From: Parasporobacterium paucivorans DSM 15970
GTDB lineage: Bacteria; Bacillota; Clostridia; Lachnospirales; Lachnospiraceae
DNA length: 64,000 bases
NCBI RefSeq assembly: GCF_900141895.1
Contig: NZ_FQYT01000004.1
Coordinates: forward strand, 62,001 to 126,000
Reading direction: 5' to 3'
The position numbers and the translations under genes were made by a program. Below the pieces are notes generated by a model. The model was not told the origin of the DNA and did not search any database. It saw nothing but the letters and a program-made list of their open reading frames with translations. Shown piece after piece: positions 44,933 through 52,869 of the stretch (position 1 is the stretch's first letter; each line of letters opens with the position of its first letter).

Positions 44933-44956
44933 AGTATGGTCCATGCCCTCGGAGAG

Positions 44957-45017
44957 CCCTTTATCTTTTGATGCAAAGTGTCAAAAGTAATAAAGGGTTA
45001 CTCTTGTCAAGAGTAAC
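44957..45017 (+). terminator. Tandem hairpins after the small ORF
   Basis: The first stem (44957-44997) pairs CCCTTTAT with ATAAAGGG and CTTTTGA with TCAAAAG. The second (44997-45017) is a perfect 9-bp stem, GTTACTCTT with AAGAGTAAC, and a 3-base loop. Neither has a T run, so termination is likely but not certain. Confidence 0.5.
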
Positions 45018-45018
45018 A

Positions 45019-45067
45019 CAGACTGTAGACAAAACGGTGCTAGGACATGAGCCCTAGCACCGCTTTT
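45019..45067 (-). repeat. Partial palindrome (copy A') that ends the transposase gene and forms its terminator
   Basis: The left 28 bases match copy A with two changes; the loop ATGA and the first 17 bases of the right arm also match, then similarity stops inside the transposase coding sequence. On the minus strand CGGTGCTAGG and CCTAGCACCG form a stem followed by TTTTGT. The transposase stop codon (45042-45040) lies inside the stem, so the palindrome belongs to the element end. Confidence 0.8.
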
Positions 45068-46497
45068 CTCTGATATCGCATAAAAAATAGCGATTTTAAC
45101 ATTTTATCTGTTAATACCCCGTCCATCAGACCTAACCCTTCTTTCGTTCTTGCCAGTTTCTTCAAGTTCATGCACGCAAAGGTAAGCCCGACCTTCATTT
45201 CCATCCGGGCTTTTCCCACTAGCTGTGTGTAACGGAATCCATGATTCTCTTTCGCGGTTCCGAAAATCCGCTCGATTGTTTCTTTCCTCTGAGAATAGAG
45301 TTCTTTCATCCCTATCGTATGACGTATGTCTTCACAAGCTTCCAGATACGGTTCCCAGATATGACGGGTAACTAGCTTCACATTGTCCTTGCTTCCGGTA
45401 CATTGCTTCCGGCGTTCACACTGTGCGCATATCGTCCCGCAGCTTTTATATTCCCTGTAGCCGTCTCTATTTGTCGTGCTGTATCGGAGCATCTGGTTGC
45501 CCGGACATATATAGACGTCATTATACTCATCGTACACATACTCATGTTTCCTGAAATAACCCTCTTTTGTCATGGGTCTTTTATAAGGGAGAAGAGGGCG
45601 GACCCCATCGTCGATCAGCAACTTTGCAATAGCCGGCGTCTTATATCCCGCATCTGCAACCAGGGTTTTAATCCCGATTCCTTTTATCTTGTCATAGAGT
45701 CCCTTGAATGTGCGACTGTCATGAAGGTTTCCGGGACTTACGGTATACCCCAGGATCCATCCGTTCCTGTCACAGGCTGTCTCTATCCCGTAAGCGAATA
45801 CGTGCTTATGCTCACCCTTGCGAAACCACCCGTTCTCCGGATCGGTGGTGCTTGCTTTGATCTCTCTTCCCGGTACATTTTCTCCGCCGGAAGGTGGCAG
45901 GTCATCATCATTCTTGTCTTTCCAAGGCTTCTTGCCATGGGATTCACGGTCTTTATTTATTTCCTTTTTGAGAAGCTCCTCATAAAAAAGGGCTTCTTCT
46001 CTTGCAATACGTTTCTGCATCTTCTTGCTGTTGGCACAGGCTTTCACGTGGGTCGCATCTACGAATACTTCACACGGATCTACGAACTTGAATTTATAGC
46101 ATTCCTCAAGGATCCGAGAGAAAATCTGCTCGAAAAGGTCCGTGTCCTTGAATCTTCGGGTATAGTTCTTTCCAAACGTGGAGAAGTGGGGCGGTTTATC
46201 CATCATGTCCAGCCCTAAAAACCAACGGTAGGCTACATTAACCTCGATTTCCTTCATGGTCTGACGCATGCTTTTGATTCCATACAGATATTGGATAAAA
46301 GGGATTTTTATGAGCATGACCGGGTCCATGCTCGGGCGTCCATTGTCCTGGCTGTATTTGTCTTCCACCAGTTCATAGATGAAGCTCCAGTTGATTGCTT
46401 TATCTATGATTCGGAGAAGATGATTCTGTGGAACCATGTCATCCATGCAGAACATCTGAACCTGTTCTCTCTTTTTATCGGCATTCTGTGTCATCAT
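45040..46497 (-). CDS. IS1182-family transposase
   Basis: A 485-residue DDE transposase, full length and without frameshift. The N-terminal DUF772 domain (NGRPSMDPVMLIKIPFIQYL and MRQTMKEIEVNVAYRWFLG) is followed by a catalytic core with VDATHVKA and LVADAGYKT, and a C-terminal region with RKETIERIFGTAKENHGFRY holding the last acidic residue. A zinc-like CGTICAQCERRKQC lies before it. ATG 46497 is chosen for the GGTGGTG site upstream; a longer frame lacks one. The intact gene suggests recent activity. Confidence 0.9.
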   Translation of the reverse strand: MMTQNADKKREQVQMFCMDDMVPQNHLLRIIDKAINWSFIYELVEDKYSQDNGRPSMDPVMLIKIPFIQYLYGIKSMRQTMKEIEVNVAYRWFLGLDMMDKPPHFSTFGKNYTRRFKDTDLFEQIFSRILEECYKFKFVDPCEVFVDATHVKACANSKKMQKRIAREEALFYEELLKKEINKDRESHGKKPWKDKNDDDLPPSGGENVPGREIKASTTDPENGWFRKGEHKHVFAYGIETACDRNGWILGYTVSPGNLHDSRTFKGLYDKIKGIGIKTLVADAGYKTPAIAKLLIDDGVRPLLPYKRPMTKEGYFRKHEYVYDEYNDVYICPGNQMLRYSTTNRDGYREYKSCGTICAQCERRKQCTGSKDNVKLVTRHIWEPYLEACEDIRHTIGMKELYSQRKETIERIFGTAKENHGFRYTQLVGKARMEMKVGLTFACMNLKKLARTKEGLGLMDGVLTDKMLKSLFFMRYQRKAVLGLMS

Positions 46498-46575
46498 AAG
46501 CTTATCACCACCTGTATTTGATACTTTTATTATATCAAAAACAAGCCTCAAAGTCTTGTAAATACTGACTTTTTT

Positions 46576-46633
46576 GGCTCATTAACGAGAAAAGTCCGAG
46601 GCTTTTACCTCGGACTTTTCTCGTTAATGAGCC
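46576..46633. repeat. 58-bp perfect palindrome upstream of the transposase (copy B)
   Basis: Two 26-base arms starting GGCTCATTAACGAGAAAAG enclose a 6-base loop. The inner part (AAAAGTCCGAGG / CCTCGGACTTTT) is terminator-like in both directions and would shield the transposase from outside transcription. The last four bases run into the right 24-bp repeat. Its sequence is unrelated to copies A and A'. Confidence 0.9.
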
Positions 46634-46653
46634 TCTGCATTCCTGCAAAGGCT
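46630..46653. repeat. Right copy of the 24-bp direct repeat flanking the insertion
   Basis: Identical to 44593-44616. It lies 19 bases after the stop of the cell-wall hydrolase gene and is preceded on the minus strand by an A-rich run. Joined to the left copy's T run it would make a normal bidirectional terminator for that gene. Confidence 0.8.
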
Positions 46654-46672
46654 ATTTTTTTTAATTTTCGCT

Positions 46673-47806
46673 TTACCAATAATAGAAAAATACATGATCC
46701 CCTATTACATCGCCAACCCTTGTTCCGTCGTTCAACAGGAAGAAAAGCCACTCTCCCGTAACATTTCCGTTTAGGACCTCCTGGGCTGCCCTGGTGCATT
46801 CTTCTGTGACGCCGGCTGCATATCGGAGAGCGAACCTTCCGCTGGCTACCGGTGCAAACTGTCCTGGTGCAAAAATGACATCATATATCGTATTCTGTGA
46901 AAATCTGGCGCTGTTTACCCTGTTGATGATTACACTACCAACAGCCAGCTTGCCCTCATAAGGCTGATTTGCCGCCTCGCAATAAATTATGGTTGCCAGC
47001 AGTTTCAGGTCATCTTCCTGGGGAACATATGTATATTGTATGTTCTCGATTGTCTTTTCGGAAGAAGCAGATGCCGCCGCGATGGCATCCATCCGCTGAA
47101 TCTGAAGCTGCCGGATGCTTTCCTCTTTTCCAAGGGCCGCTGCCTCTGCCTCACTGACCTGGTCTTCATATTTTGCTATCTGCACAGTTGAATTATCCAG
47201 CAGCGCATTTATTTCATTTCTTTTGCCGTCCAGCTCTTTCTGCAGCGCCAGAAGCTCTTCCTTTTGGGATGCAAGCTGGCTTTGGGCCTGCTCAATACCG
47301 ATTCTTGTCTGGTTATATTTTTCAAGCATGTTCCGGTCATAGGCAACCATCTCGGAGATGTAACTTGTTTTATTCAGTACGTCTGCAAGATTCCCTGCGT
47401 TCGCCAGGATGCCCAGCAGGCTGTCTGCCTGCCTTTCATACATGAAACGGATTCGTTTTTTCATGGCTTCGTACTGTTGCTGCTCAATCTCCCTGGTTTC
47501 TCTCAGCATTTCGTCTGTGGCCGCTATCTCTGCTTCCTTGTCTGCAATCTGGTTCTGGTTATCAGCAAGATTTCCGTTCAGCTCAGCCATCTGGCTATCC
47601 AGTTCACTCAAATAAGATTGCAGGTCTGTTATACTGCCTTTCAGCCCTGCAATCCCACTCTCGATTTCTGCTTTATTGGATTCCTCTTCCTGTATCTGCT
47701 GGTCAATTTTCCCCACGCTGGCAGCATGACCGATACTCGCCGGTACGGCTGCCACCAGCAGGATTAAGAGCAGGACTGATATTTTAATAACCGAACGCTT
47801 TGTCAT
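46673..47806 (-). CDS. Secreted coiled-coil cell-wall hydrolase (SleB/CwlJ-type Hydrolase_2 domain)
   Basis: A 377-residue exported protein. Residues about 7-27 are a signal peptide or anchor (VLLLILLVAAVPASIGHA). Residues about 30-230 form a long coiled coil like those of PcsB/CwlO-type proteins. The C-terminal 120 residues are a Hydrolase_2 domain with the glutamate in ATIIYCEAANQPYEGKLAVGSVIINRV and GQFAPVASG. The family cuts peptidoglycan in spore germination or growth. The coiled coil suggests control by a partner such as FtsEX. It follows ilvE by 16 bases. Start 47806 follows AAAGGTGG; its natural terminator is split by the insertion. Confidence 0.87.
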   Translation of the reverse strand: MTKRSVIKISVLLLILLVAAVPASIGHAASVGKIDQQIQEEESNKAEIESGIAGLKGSITDLQSYLSELDSQMAELNGNLADNQNQIADKEAEIAATDEMLRETREIEQQQYEAMKKRIRFMYERQADSLLGILANAGNLADVLNKTSYISEMVAYDRNMLEKYNQTRIGIEQAQSQLASQKEELLALQKELDGKRNEINALLDNSTVQIAKYEDQVSEAEAAALGKEESIRQLQIQRMDAIAAASASSEKTIENIQYTYVPQEDDLKLLATIIYCEAANQPYEGKLAVGSVIINRVNSARFSQNTIYDVIFAPGQFAPVASGRFALRYAAGVTEECTRAAQEVLNGNVTGEWLFFLLNDGTRVGDVIGDHVFFYYW

Positions 47807-47822
47807 CCAGGATCCACCTTTT

Positions 47823-48890
47823 TTATACTTCAACCGTCCATCCAAATTCATCTTTTATGTTGCCCAGCTGAATCCCCGTCACCGTGTCATAAAATTTCCG
47901 GCTGAAATCTCCGATTTTTCCGTCATTTACGATTAGTGTCTTATCTCCCCACTTCAGTTCGCCTACAGGGGATATGACAGCCGCCGTACCCGTTCCAAAG
48001 ACCTCTTCCAGGGTCCCGTTTTCGTAGGCTTCATAAATCTCGTCAATGGAAATTCTTTTTTCCGATGCTGGAACCCCCCAGGCTTTGCAAAGCTCCAGTA
48101 CCGTATCTCTCGTCACGCCCGGCAGGATACTTCCGCTGAGGGCCGGTGTCACAACTTCTCCGTTGATTTTGAAGAAAATATTCATGGCTCCGACTTCTTC
48201 TATATATTTGCGGTGCACGCCATCCAGCCACAACACCTGGGAATACCCGGCATCGTGAGCCTTAACCTGGGATTTCATGCTGGCAACATAATTTCCACCT
48301 GTTTTTGTTTCTCCGATCCCTCCCTTTACGGCTCTCACGTATTCATCCTCAATCCAGATTCTCACGGGGTTGAGCCCTTCGGGATAGTATGCTCCCACAG
48401 GAGAAAGAATGATGATGAACATGTACGTATCGGAAGGTCTAACGCCCAGGAACGGATCCGTGGCTATGATAAAGGGCCTGATGTACAGGGATGTCCCTTC
48501 CTTGGTCGGTACCCATTTCTCATCCGTTTTGACAAGGGTCTTGACTGCCTCCACAAAATCCTCCACGGGAATTTCCGGAATGCACAGTCTTTTATTTGTA
48601 TTATTGGCTCTTTGTGCGTTTTTTTCCGGTCGGAAAAGAAGGATTCTTTCGTCTCCGGTCTTATATGCCTTGAGTCCTTCAAACATTTCCTGTCCATAAT
48701 GAAATACCATGGAGGAAGGTTCCAGGCAAATTTTTTCGTAGGGAACGACTCTTGCGTCATTCCATCCATTCTGAGGGTCGTAATTCATTATGAACATATG
48801 ATCCGTAAATATAGTTCCGAAATTCAGTGGATTATCCTGACTGGGCAGGGTTTTGGGGGTTGCAGTTTTTTCAATTCTTATGTTTATCAT
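47823..48890 (-). CDS. ilvE: Branched-chain amino acid aminotransferase
   Basis: A 355-residue fold-type IV PLP enzyme of the longer BCAT form. The start region FGTIFTDHMF and HYGQEMFEGLKAY are typical, the PLP lysine is in GETKTGGNYVAS, and the phosphate motif is SILPGVTRDTVLEL. It interconverts leucine, isoleucine and valine with their 2-oxo acids. ATG 48890 follows GAGGAG. It has its own promoter next to a long palindrome. Confidence 0.95.
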   Translation of the reverse strand: MINIRIEKTATPKTLPSQDNPLNFGTIFTDHMFIMNYDPQNGWNDARVVPYEKICLEPSSMVFHYGQEMFEGLKAYKTGDERILLFRPEKNAQRANNTNKRLCIPEIPVEDFVEAVKTLVKTDEKWVPTKEGTSLYIRPFIIATDPFLGVRPSDTYMFIIILSPVGAYYPEGLNPVRIWIEDEYVRAVKGGIGETKTGGNYVASMKSQVKAHDAGYSQVLWLDGVHRKYIEEVGAMNIFFKINGEVVTPALSGSILPGVTRDTVLELCKAWGVPASEKRISIDEIYEAYENGTLEEVFGTGTAAVISPVGELKWGDKTLIVNDGKIGDFSRKFYDTVTGIQLGNIKDEFGWTVEV

Positions 48891-48923
48891 GGCACTTCTC
48901 CTCATCACAAAATAATATTATTT

Positions 48924-48954
48924 ATAATAGTAAACTCTTTTGGAAAATTGTCAA
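48924..48954 (-). promoter_or_regulatory. Probable promoter of ilvE
   Basis: A perfect TTGACA (48954-48949) is followed by TACTAT after 16 bases or TATTAT after 19 bases. The -35 directly touches the 45-bp palindrome upstream. Confidence 0.55.
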
Positions 48955-48999
48955 CACTAAGAACAAGAATTGGCCATAGACCAATTCTTGTTCTTAGTG
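48955..48999. terminator. 45-base palindrome between folA and ilvE
   Basis: Two 19-base arms (CACTAAGAACAAGAATTGG and its complement) enclose a 7-base loop. It lies 6 bases after the folA stop and abuts the ilvE -35 element. It can end the nrdD-thyA-folA transcript, but the only T-rich stretch after it (TTGACAATTTT) is the ilvE promoter itself. A second role as operator is possible. Confidence 0.65.
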
Positions 49000-49005
49000 A
49001 CATAT

Positions 49006-49503
49006 TTATTTTCTTCTGACGTATTTTCTGAATACATAGGTCAGGTCGAAATAGGTCTTTTCTTCCCCCTGATGTTCCAGAATCCATTCCGGCATTTTGT
49101 CCAGATTCGGGAAATAGGTGTCTGCATCATATGCATAATCAATATAGGTAACGTACGCAACATTGCAATACTCCAGCATGGCATTAAAAAGACGTCCCCC
49201 GCCTATATTATATATTTTTTTGTCAGGATATTTCTTTACCTCTTCCAGTGCTTCTTCCACGCTATGCACGACGGTTGCGCCTTCCACCTTATAATCCGTA
49301 TTCTTGGTGACAATAATGTTCACACGGTCCGGCAGCGGCTTTCTATTAGGGAGGCTTTCAAAGGTTCTTCTTCCCATGACAACCACATTTCCCGTAGTCA
49401 CAGATTTGAAGTACTGTATATCATCCGGTATCTTTACAAGAAGATCCCCTTTTTTTCCTATGCCCCAGTTTCTGTCTACAGCTACAATTATTTCAATATC
49501 CAT
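49006..49503 (-). CDS. folA: Dihydrofolate reductase
   Basis: A 165-residue NADPH-dependent enzyme that regenerates tetrahydrofolate after the thymidylate synthase reaction. Signatures are IVAVDRNWGIGKKGDLL, VVVMGRRTFESLP and YNIGGGRLFNAML. It is last in the nrdD-thyA-folA operon, 13 bases after thyA. Confidence 0.95.
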   Translation of the reverse strand: MDIEIIVAVDRNWGIGKKGDLLVKIPDDIQYFKSVTTGNVVVMGRRTFESLPNRKPLPDRVNIIVTKNTDYKVEGATVVHSVEEALEEVKKYPDKKIYNIGGGRLFNAMLEYCNVAYVTYIDYAYDADTYFPNLDKMPEWILEHQGEEKTYFDLTYVFRKYVRRK

Positions 49504-49516
49504 TTAATAAATTCTC

Positions 49517-50368
49517 CTATACGGCTATCGGTATTCCCTTAACCTGTTCATGGGTGACATAATTATCCAACCTGAAGTCGTCCGGCGTGAAGTCATAGAA
49601 ATCTTTCTTGTCCGGGTTGATCCAGAGGGTCGGCGCCTCGAGTGGCTCCCGCTGGATAAGCTCTTTTACGACCGGTATATGCCTGTCATAGATATGGGCA
49701 TCCGCAATCACATGTACGAATTCTCCCACCTCCATATCACAGACCTGCGCCAGCATGTGCGTCAGAATAGAGTATTGGCACACATTCCAGTTGTTCGCCG
49801 CCAAAATATCATTGGACCGCTGGTTCAATATAGAATTCAGGATGAGCTTTCCGGTTTCTTTGTTTTTTGTTACATTAAATGTCATGCTGTAGGCACACGG
49901 ATAGAGGTGCATGGCATGCAGGTCCTGGTGGACATATATGTTCGTTAATATCCTTCGGCTGTATGGATTGTTTTTCAAGTCATATATTACCCTGTCAATC
50001 TGGTCGAACCAGCCCTCTTTATAACGGCTTTTCTGTCCGATCTGATATCCGTAGGCCTCACCGATGCTTCCGGTTTCATCCGCCCATTCATCCCAGATAC
50101 GGCTGTTCAGGTCGCTGATATTATTGCTTTTTTTCTGCCAGATCCACAGAAGTTCATCCACTCCCGATTTAATTGCTGTTTTTCTGAGTGTCAGCGCAGG
50201 AAATTCCTTGGACAGGTCATAGCGGTTGACTACACCGAATCTTTTTATGGTATACGCAGACTCTCCTGTATCTTCCCATATCGGCCTTACCTTTTCACCC
50301 GTGGTGTCGATTCCGTTCTCAATGACATCGTTGCACATCGCAATAAAGACCTTATCCGCGTAGCTCAT
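49517..50368 (-). CDS. thyA: Thymidylate synthase (ThyA, phage phi3T-like form)
   Basis: A 283-residue enzyme that makes dTMP from dUMP and methylene-tetrahydrofolate. The catalytic cysteine is C158 in LYPCAYSMTF, and the phosphate arginine motif is NQRSNDILAANNWNVCQY. These variants, with HVIADAHIYDRH, match the B. subtilis ThyA/phage phi3T group rather than the E. coli form, where PCH and DLFLG-type motifs occur. It produces dihydrofolate, used by the next gene. Confidence 0.93.
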   Translation of the reverse strand: MSYADKVFIAMCNDVIENGIDTTGEKVRPIWEDTGESAYTIKRFGVVNRYDLSKEFPALTLRKTAIKSGVDELLWIWQKKSNNISDLNSRIWDEWADETGSIGEAYGYQIGQKSRYKEGWFDQIDRVIYDLKNNPYSRRILTNIYVHQDLHAMHLYPCAYSMTFNVTKNKETGKLILNSILNQRSNDILAANNWNVCQYSILTHMLAQVCDMEVGEFVHVIADAHIYDRHIPVVKELIQREPLEAPTLWINPDKKDFYDFTPDDFRLDNYVTHEQVKGIPIAV

Positions 50369-50380
50369 TTTTGTATCCTC

Positions 50381-52750
50381 CTATTCAACTGCCATTTCCG
50401 TTATGTATTTTTTTATGTTGGATGCATTTACATATTTGTAGGCTTCGTCTCCCTCTAAAACCACCAGAGTTGGAGCCTGCATTATTCCGAATCGGTTTAC
50501 CATCTCCAGGTTCTCCTCTGCATCGACCAGTTCATAGTCTTCATCCTGCAGGATTTCCTTGGCCACGCTACAATTCGGGCACTTTTTTGTTGTAAACAGA
50601 TACTTTCTTCCCGAGGCTATTCTTCTGGAGGCCGGGTCCTCCAGCGGTTCTCTCTCTGTCTTGATTTCATCCAGACTGTCCAGTTCCACCAGATATTCCG
50701 TTCTGTCCTCAAACTCCTGCACCTTGCCCTCGTTCCAGTTCTGGACCGGGCGGTAGTAGCCGGTTATTCTGCTGTAAACCTCTGTTTTTCCGGCACATAC
50801 CGGACATTTATACTCTTCACCGCTGATATAGCCATGTGTTTTACAGATAGAATAGGTCGGTGACATGGTGTAATATGGCAGCTTGTAATTTTCGGCTATG
50901 GTCTTGACAAGCTTTGCCGCTGACTGCCAGTCCGGGAGCTTCTCTCCCAGAAATGCATGGAATACGGTTCCGGACGTATACAATGTCTGAAGCTGATCCT
51001 GGATATCCAGGGCTTCAAAAATATCTTCCGTATATCCCACAGGCAGATTGGAGCTGTTGGTATAATAGGGTGTTTCTCCTGTCGCTCCGGCAGTGTGGAT
51101 GTCCGGCCACCTTTCCCTGTCGTGTTTGGCGAGTCGGTACGTGGTCGATTCCGCGGGGGTTGCTTCCAGGTTATACAAATCACCGTACATTTCCTGATAA
51201 TCCATAAGCCTGGCTCTCATATGGTTGAGTGTATCCACCGTAAATTTCTGGGTCTCTTCATCGGCAAGAGTTTTGCCAATCCAGGAAGCGTTCAGGCCGG
51301 CTTCATTCATTCCAATCAGGCCGATTGTGGAAAAATGATTGTCCAGGCCTTCCAGATACCTGGCGGTATATGGGAACAGCCCTTCTTTCAGAAGTTTGTT
51401 AATGACACCCCTCTTTGTATGCAGGGATCTTGCGGAAATATCCATCATTTTGTCCAGCCTTGCATAAAAATCCGCTTCATCGGAAGCCAGATAGGCAATT
51501 CTAGGCATGTTGATGGTAACTACTCCGATGGATCCGGTGCTTTCACCTGATCCAAAGAACCCTCCGGTCTTCTTTCTCAACTCTCTCAAGTCCAGCCTCA
51601 GCCGGCAGCACATGCTTCTTACATCGCTCGGAGCCATGTCGCTGTTGATGTAGTTGGAAAAATACGGTGTTCCGTATTTGGCTGTCATTTCAAACAACAG
51701 CTTGTTGTTTTCTGTATCGGACCAGTCAAAATCTTTTGTGATGGAATAGGTTGGTATTGGATACTGGAATCCTCTCCCGTTTGCGTCGCCTTCAACCATG
51801 GTTTCGATGTAGGCTTTATTTATCATGTCCATCTCTTTTTTACAATCTTTATATTTGAAATCCACTTCTCCGCCGCCGATGATGCAGTTCAGTTCAGCCA
51901 GATCATCCGGCACGGTCCAGTCCAGAGTGATATTTGAAAATGGTGCCTGTGTTCCCCATCTGCTCGGTGTGTTCACGCCGTAAATGAAAGACTGGATGCA
52001 CTGCTTGACTTCTTTGTAGGGAAGGTTATCAACCTTCACGAATGGCGCCAGATAGGTATCAAAGGACGAAAACGCCTGTGCGCCTGCCCATTCATTCTGC
52101 ATGATGCCCAGGAAATTGACCATCTGGTTACAGAGTGTGGATAAATGCTTTGCCGGTGAAGACGTGATTTTTCCAGGAATGCCCCCCAGCCCCTCCTGAA
52201 TCAGCTGCTTCAGTGACCAGCCTGCACAGTAGCCGGTAAGCATGGACAGATCATGGATATGGATATCCGCGTTCCTATGGGCATTGGCGATTTCTTCGTC
52301 ATATATTTCAGAAAGCCAGTAATTTGCTGTTATGGCTCCCGAGTTGCTTAAGATAAGACCTCCAACTGAATAGGTGACGGTTGAATTTTCTTTTACCCGC
52401 CAGTCCTCTACCTTCACGTAGCTGTTGACCACGTCTTTATAATCAAGGATTGTCGAGCGCATATTACGGATTTTTTCCCGCTGTTTACGATATAGGATGT
52501 ACGCCTTGGCAACGCCTGTATACCCTGCCTGTTCCAGGACATGCTCCACACTGTCCTGCACTTCCTCCACTCCGATACTTTCTTCTTTGATCTTACTTTG
52601 GAAATCCGCGGTAACTCTTAATGCCAGCAGATCCAATATCTCCTCGTTGTACGCATTTCCCGTTGCACTGAAGGCCTTTCCGATCGCCTTCGTGATTTTG
52701 GAAATATTGAACTCTGCTTGCTCCCCATCCCTTTTAATTACTTTAATCAT
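50381..52750 (-). CDS. nrdD: Anaerobic (class III) ribonucleotide reductase with C-terminal redoxin domain
   Basis: A 789-residue glycyl-radical enzyme. Residues 1 to about 95 are an ATP-cone. The catalytic barrel follows, then a zinc site (CKTH and CPVC) and the radical glycine at about G664 (SRITGYYRP). Residues from about 712 form an added glutaredoxin/thioredoxin-like domain with the CPNC motif (C724, C727). It reduces NTPs to dNTPs without oxygen. The attached redoxin suggests a redoxin-driven rather than formate-driven reaction. No nrdG activase gene is adjacent. It heads the nrdD-thyA-folA operon. Confidence 0.93.
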   Translation of the reverse strand: MIKVIKRDGEQAEFNISKITKAIGKAFSATGNAYNEEILDLLALRVTADFQSKIKEESIGVEEVQDSVEHVLEQAGYTGVAKAYILYRKQREKIRNMRSTILDYKDVVNSYVKVEDWRVKENSTVTYSVGGLILSNSGAITANYWLSEIYDEEIANAHRNADIHIHDLSMLTGYCAGWSLKQLIQEGLGGIPGKITSSPAKHLSTLCNQMVNFLGIMQNEWAGAQAFSSFDTYLAPFVKVDNLPYKEVKQCIQSFIYGVNTPSRWGTQAPFSNITLDWTVPDDLAELNCIIGGGEVDFKYKDCKKEMDMINKAYIETMVEGDANGRGFQYPIPTYSITKDFDWSDTENNKLLFEMTAKYGTPYFSNYINSDMAPSDVRSMCCRLRLDLRELRKKTGGFFGSGESTGSIGVVTINMPRIAYLASDEADFYARLDKMMDISARSLHTKRGVINKLLKEGLFPYTARYLEGLDNHFSTIGLIGMNEAGLNASWIGKTLADEETQKFTVDTLNHMRARLMDYQEMYGDLYNLEATPAESTTYRLAKHDRERWPDIHTAGATGETPYYTNSSNLPVGYTEDIFEALDIQDQLQTLYTSGTVFHAFLGEKLPDWQSAAKLVKTIAENYKLPYYTMSPTYSICKTHGYISGEEYKCPVCAGKTEVYSRITGYYRPVQNWNEGKVQEFEDRTEYLVELDSLDEIKTEREPLEDPASRRIASGRKYLFTTKKCPNCSVAKEILQDEDYELVDAEENLEMVNRFGIMQAPTLVVLEGDEAYKYVNASNIKKYITEMAVE

Positions 52751-52803
52751 ATACTCATCCTTTCCTCGGCAAAAAATTTATTCACGTCCTGCCCACTGAT
52801 AAA

Positions 52804-52832
52804 ATTGTATCAGATGAGGATATCATAGTCAA
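52804..52832 (-). promoter_or_regulatory. Sigma-A promoter of nrdD-thyA-folA
   Basis: TTGACT (52832-52827) and TACAAT (52809-52804) on the minus strand are separated by 17 bases. The leader to the nrdD ATG is about 45 bases. Confidence 0.7.
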
Positions 52833-52840
52833 TCAAAAAA

Positions 52841-52856
52841 ACACAATATATTGTAT
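52841..52856. promoter_or_regulatory. Probable NrdR box
   Basis: ACACAATATATTGTAT is close to the palindromic NrdR consensus (ACACWATATATWGTGT). It lies 8 bases upstream of the nrdD -35. NrdR boxes usually occur in pairs about 31 bp apart; no good second copy was found. The same palindrome with the A run beside it could also act as a weak hflX terminator. Confidence 0.6.
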
Positions 52857-52869
52857 TTTAAAAATACTT

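Larger units (their letters stand above)
44617..46629 (-). mobile_element. 2.0 kb insertion with IS1182-like transposase
   Basis: The segment between the two 24-bp direct repeats. It contains, left to right, a 60-bp perfect palindrome, a 37-codon ORF with downstream hairpins, a second, partial copy of the palindrome fused to the transposase 3' end, the transposase gene, and a 58-bp palindrome. The part from 45019 rightward (1.6 kb) has the normal size of an IS1182-family element; the extra 0.4 kb on the left may be a passenger segment or the scar of an earlier event. No conventional terminal inverted repeats were found. Exact ends are uncertain. Confidence 0.7.

Noticed and set aside
44593-46653. 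CRISPR-like or integron-like reading of the palindromes
   Set aside because: The repeats are few, of different sequence, not regularly spaced, and centred on a DDE transposase; no Cas or integrase gene is present.
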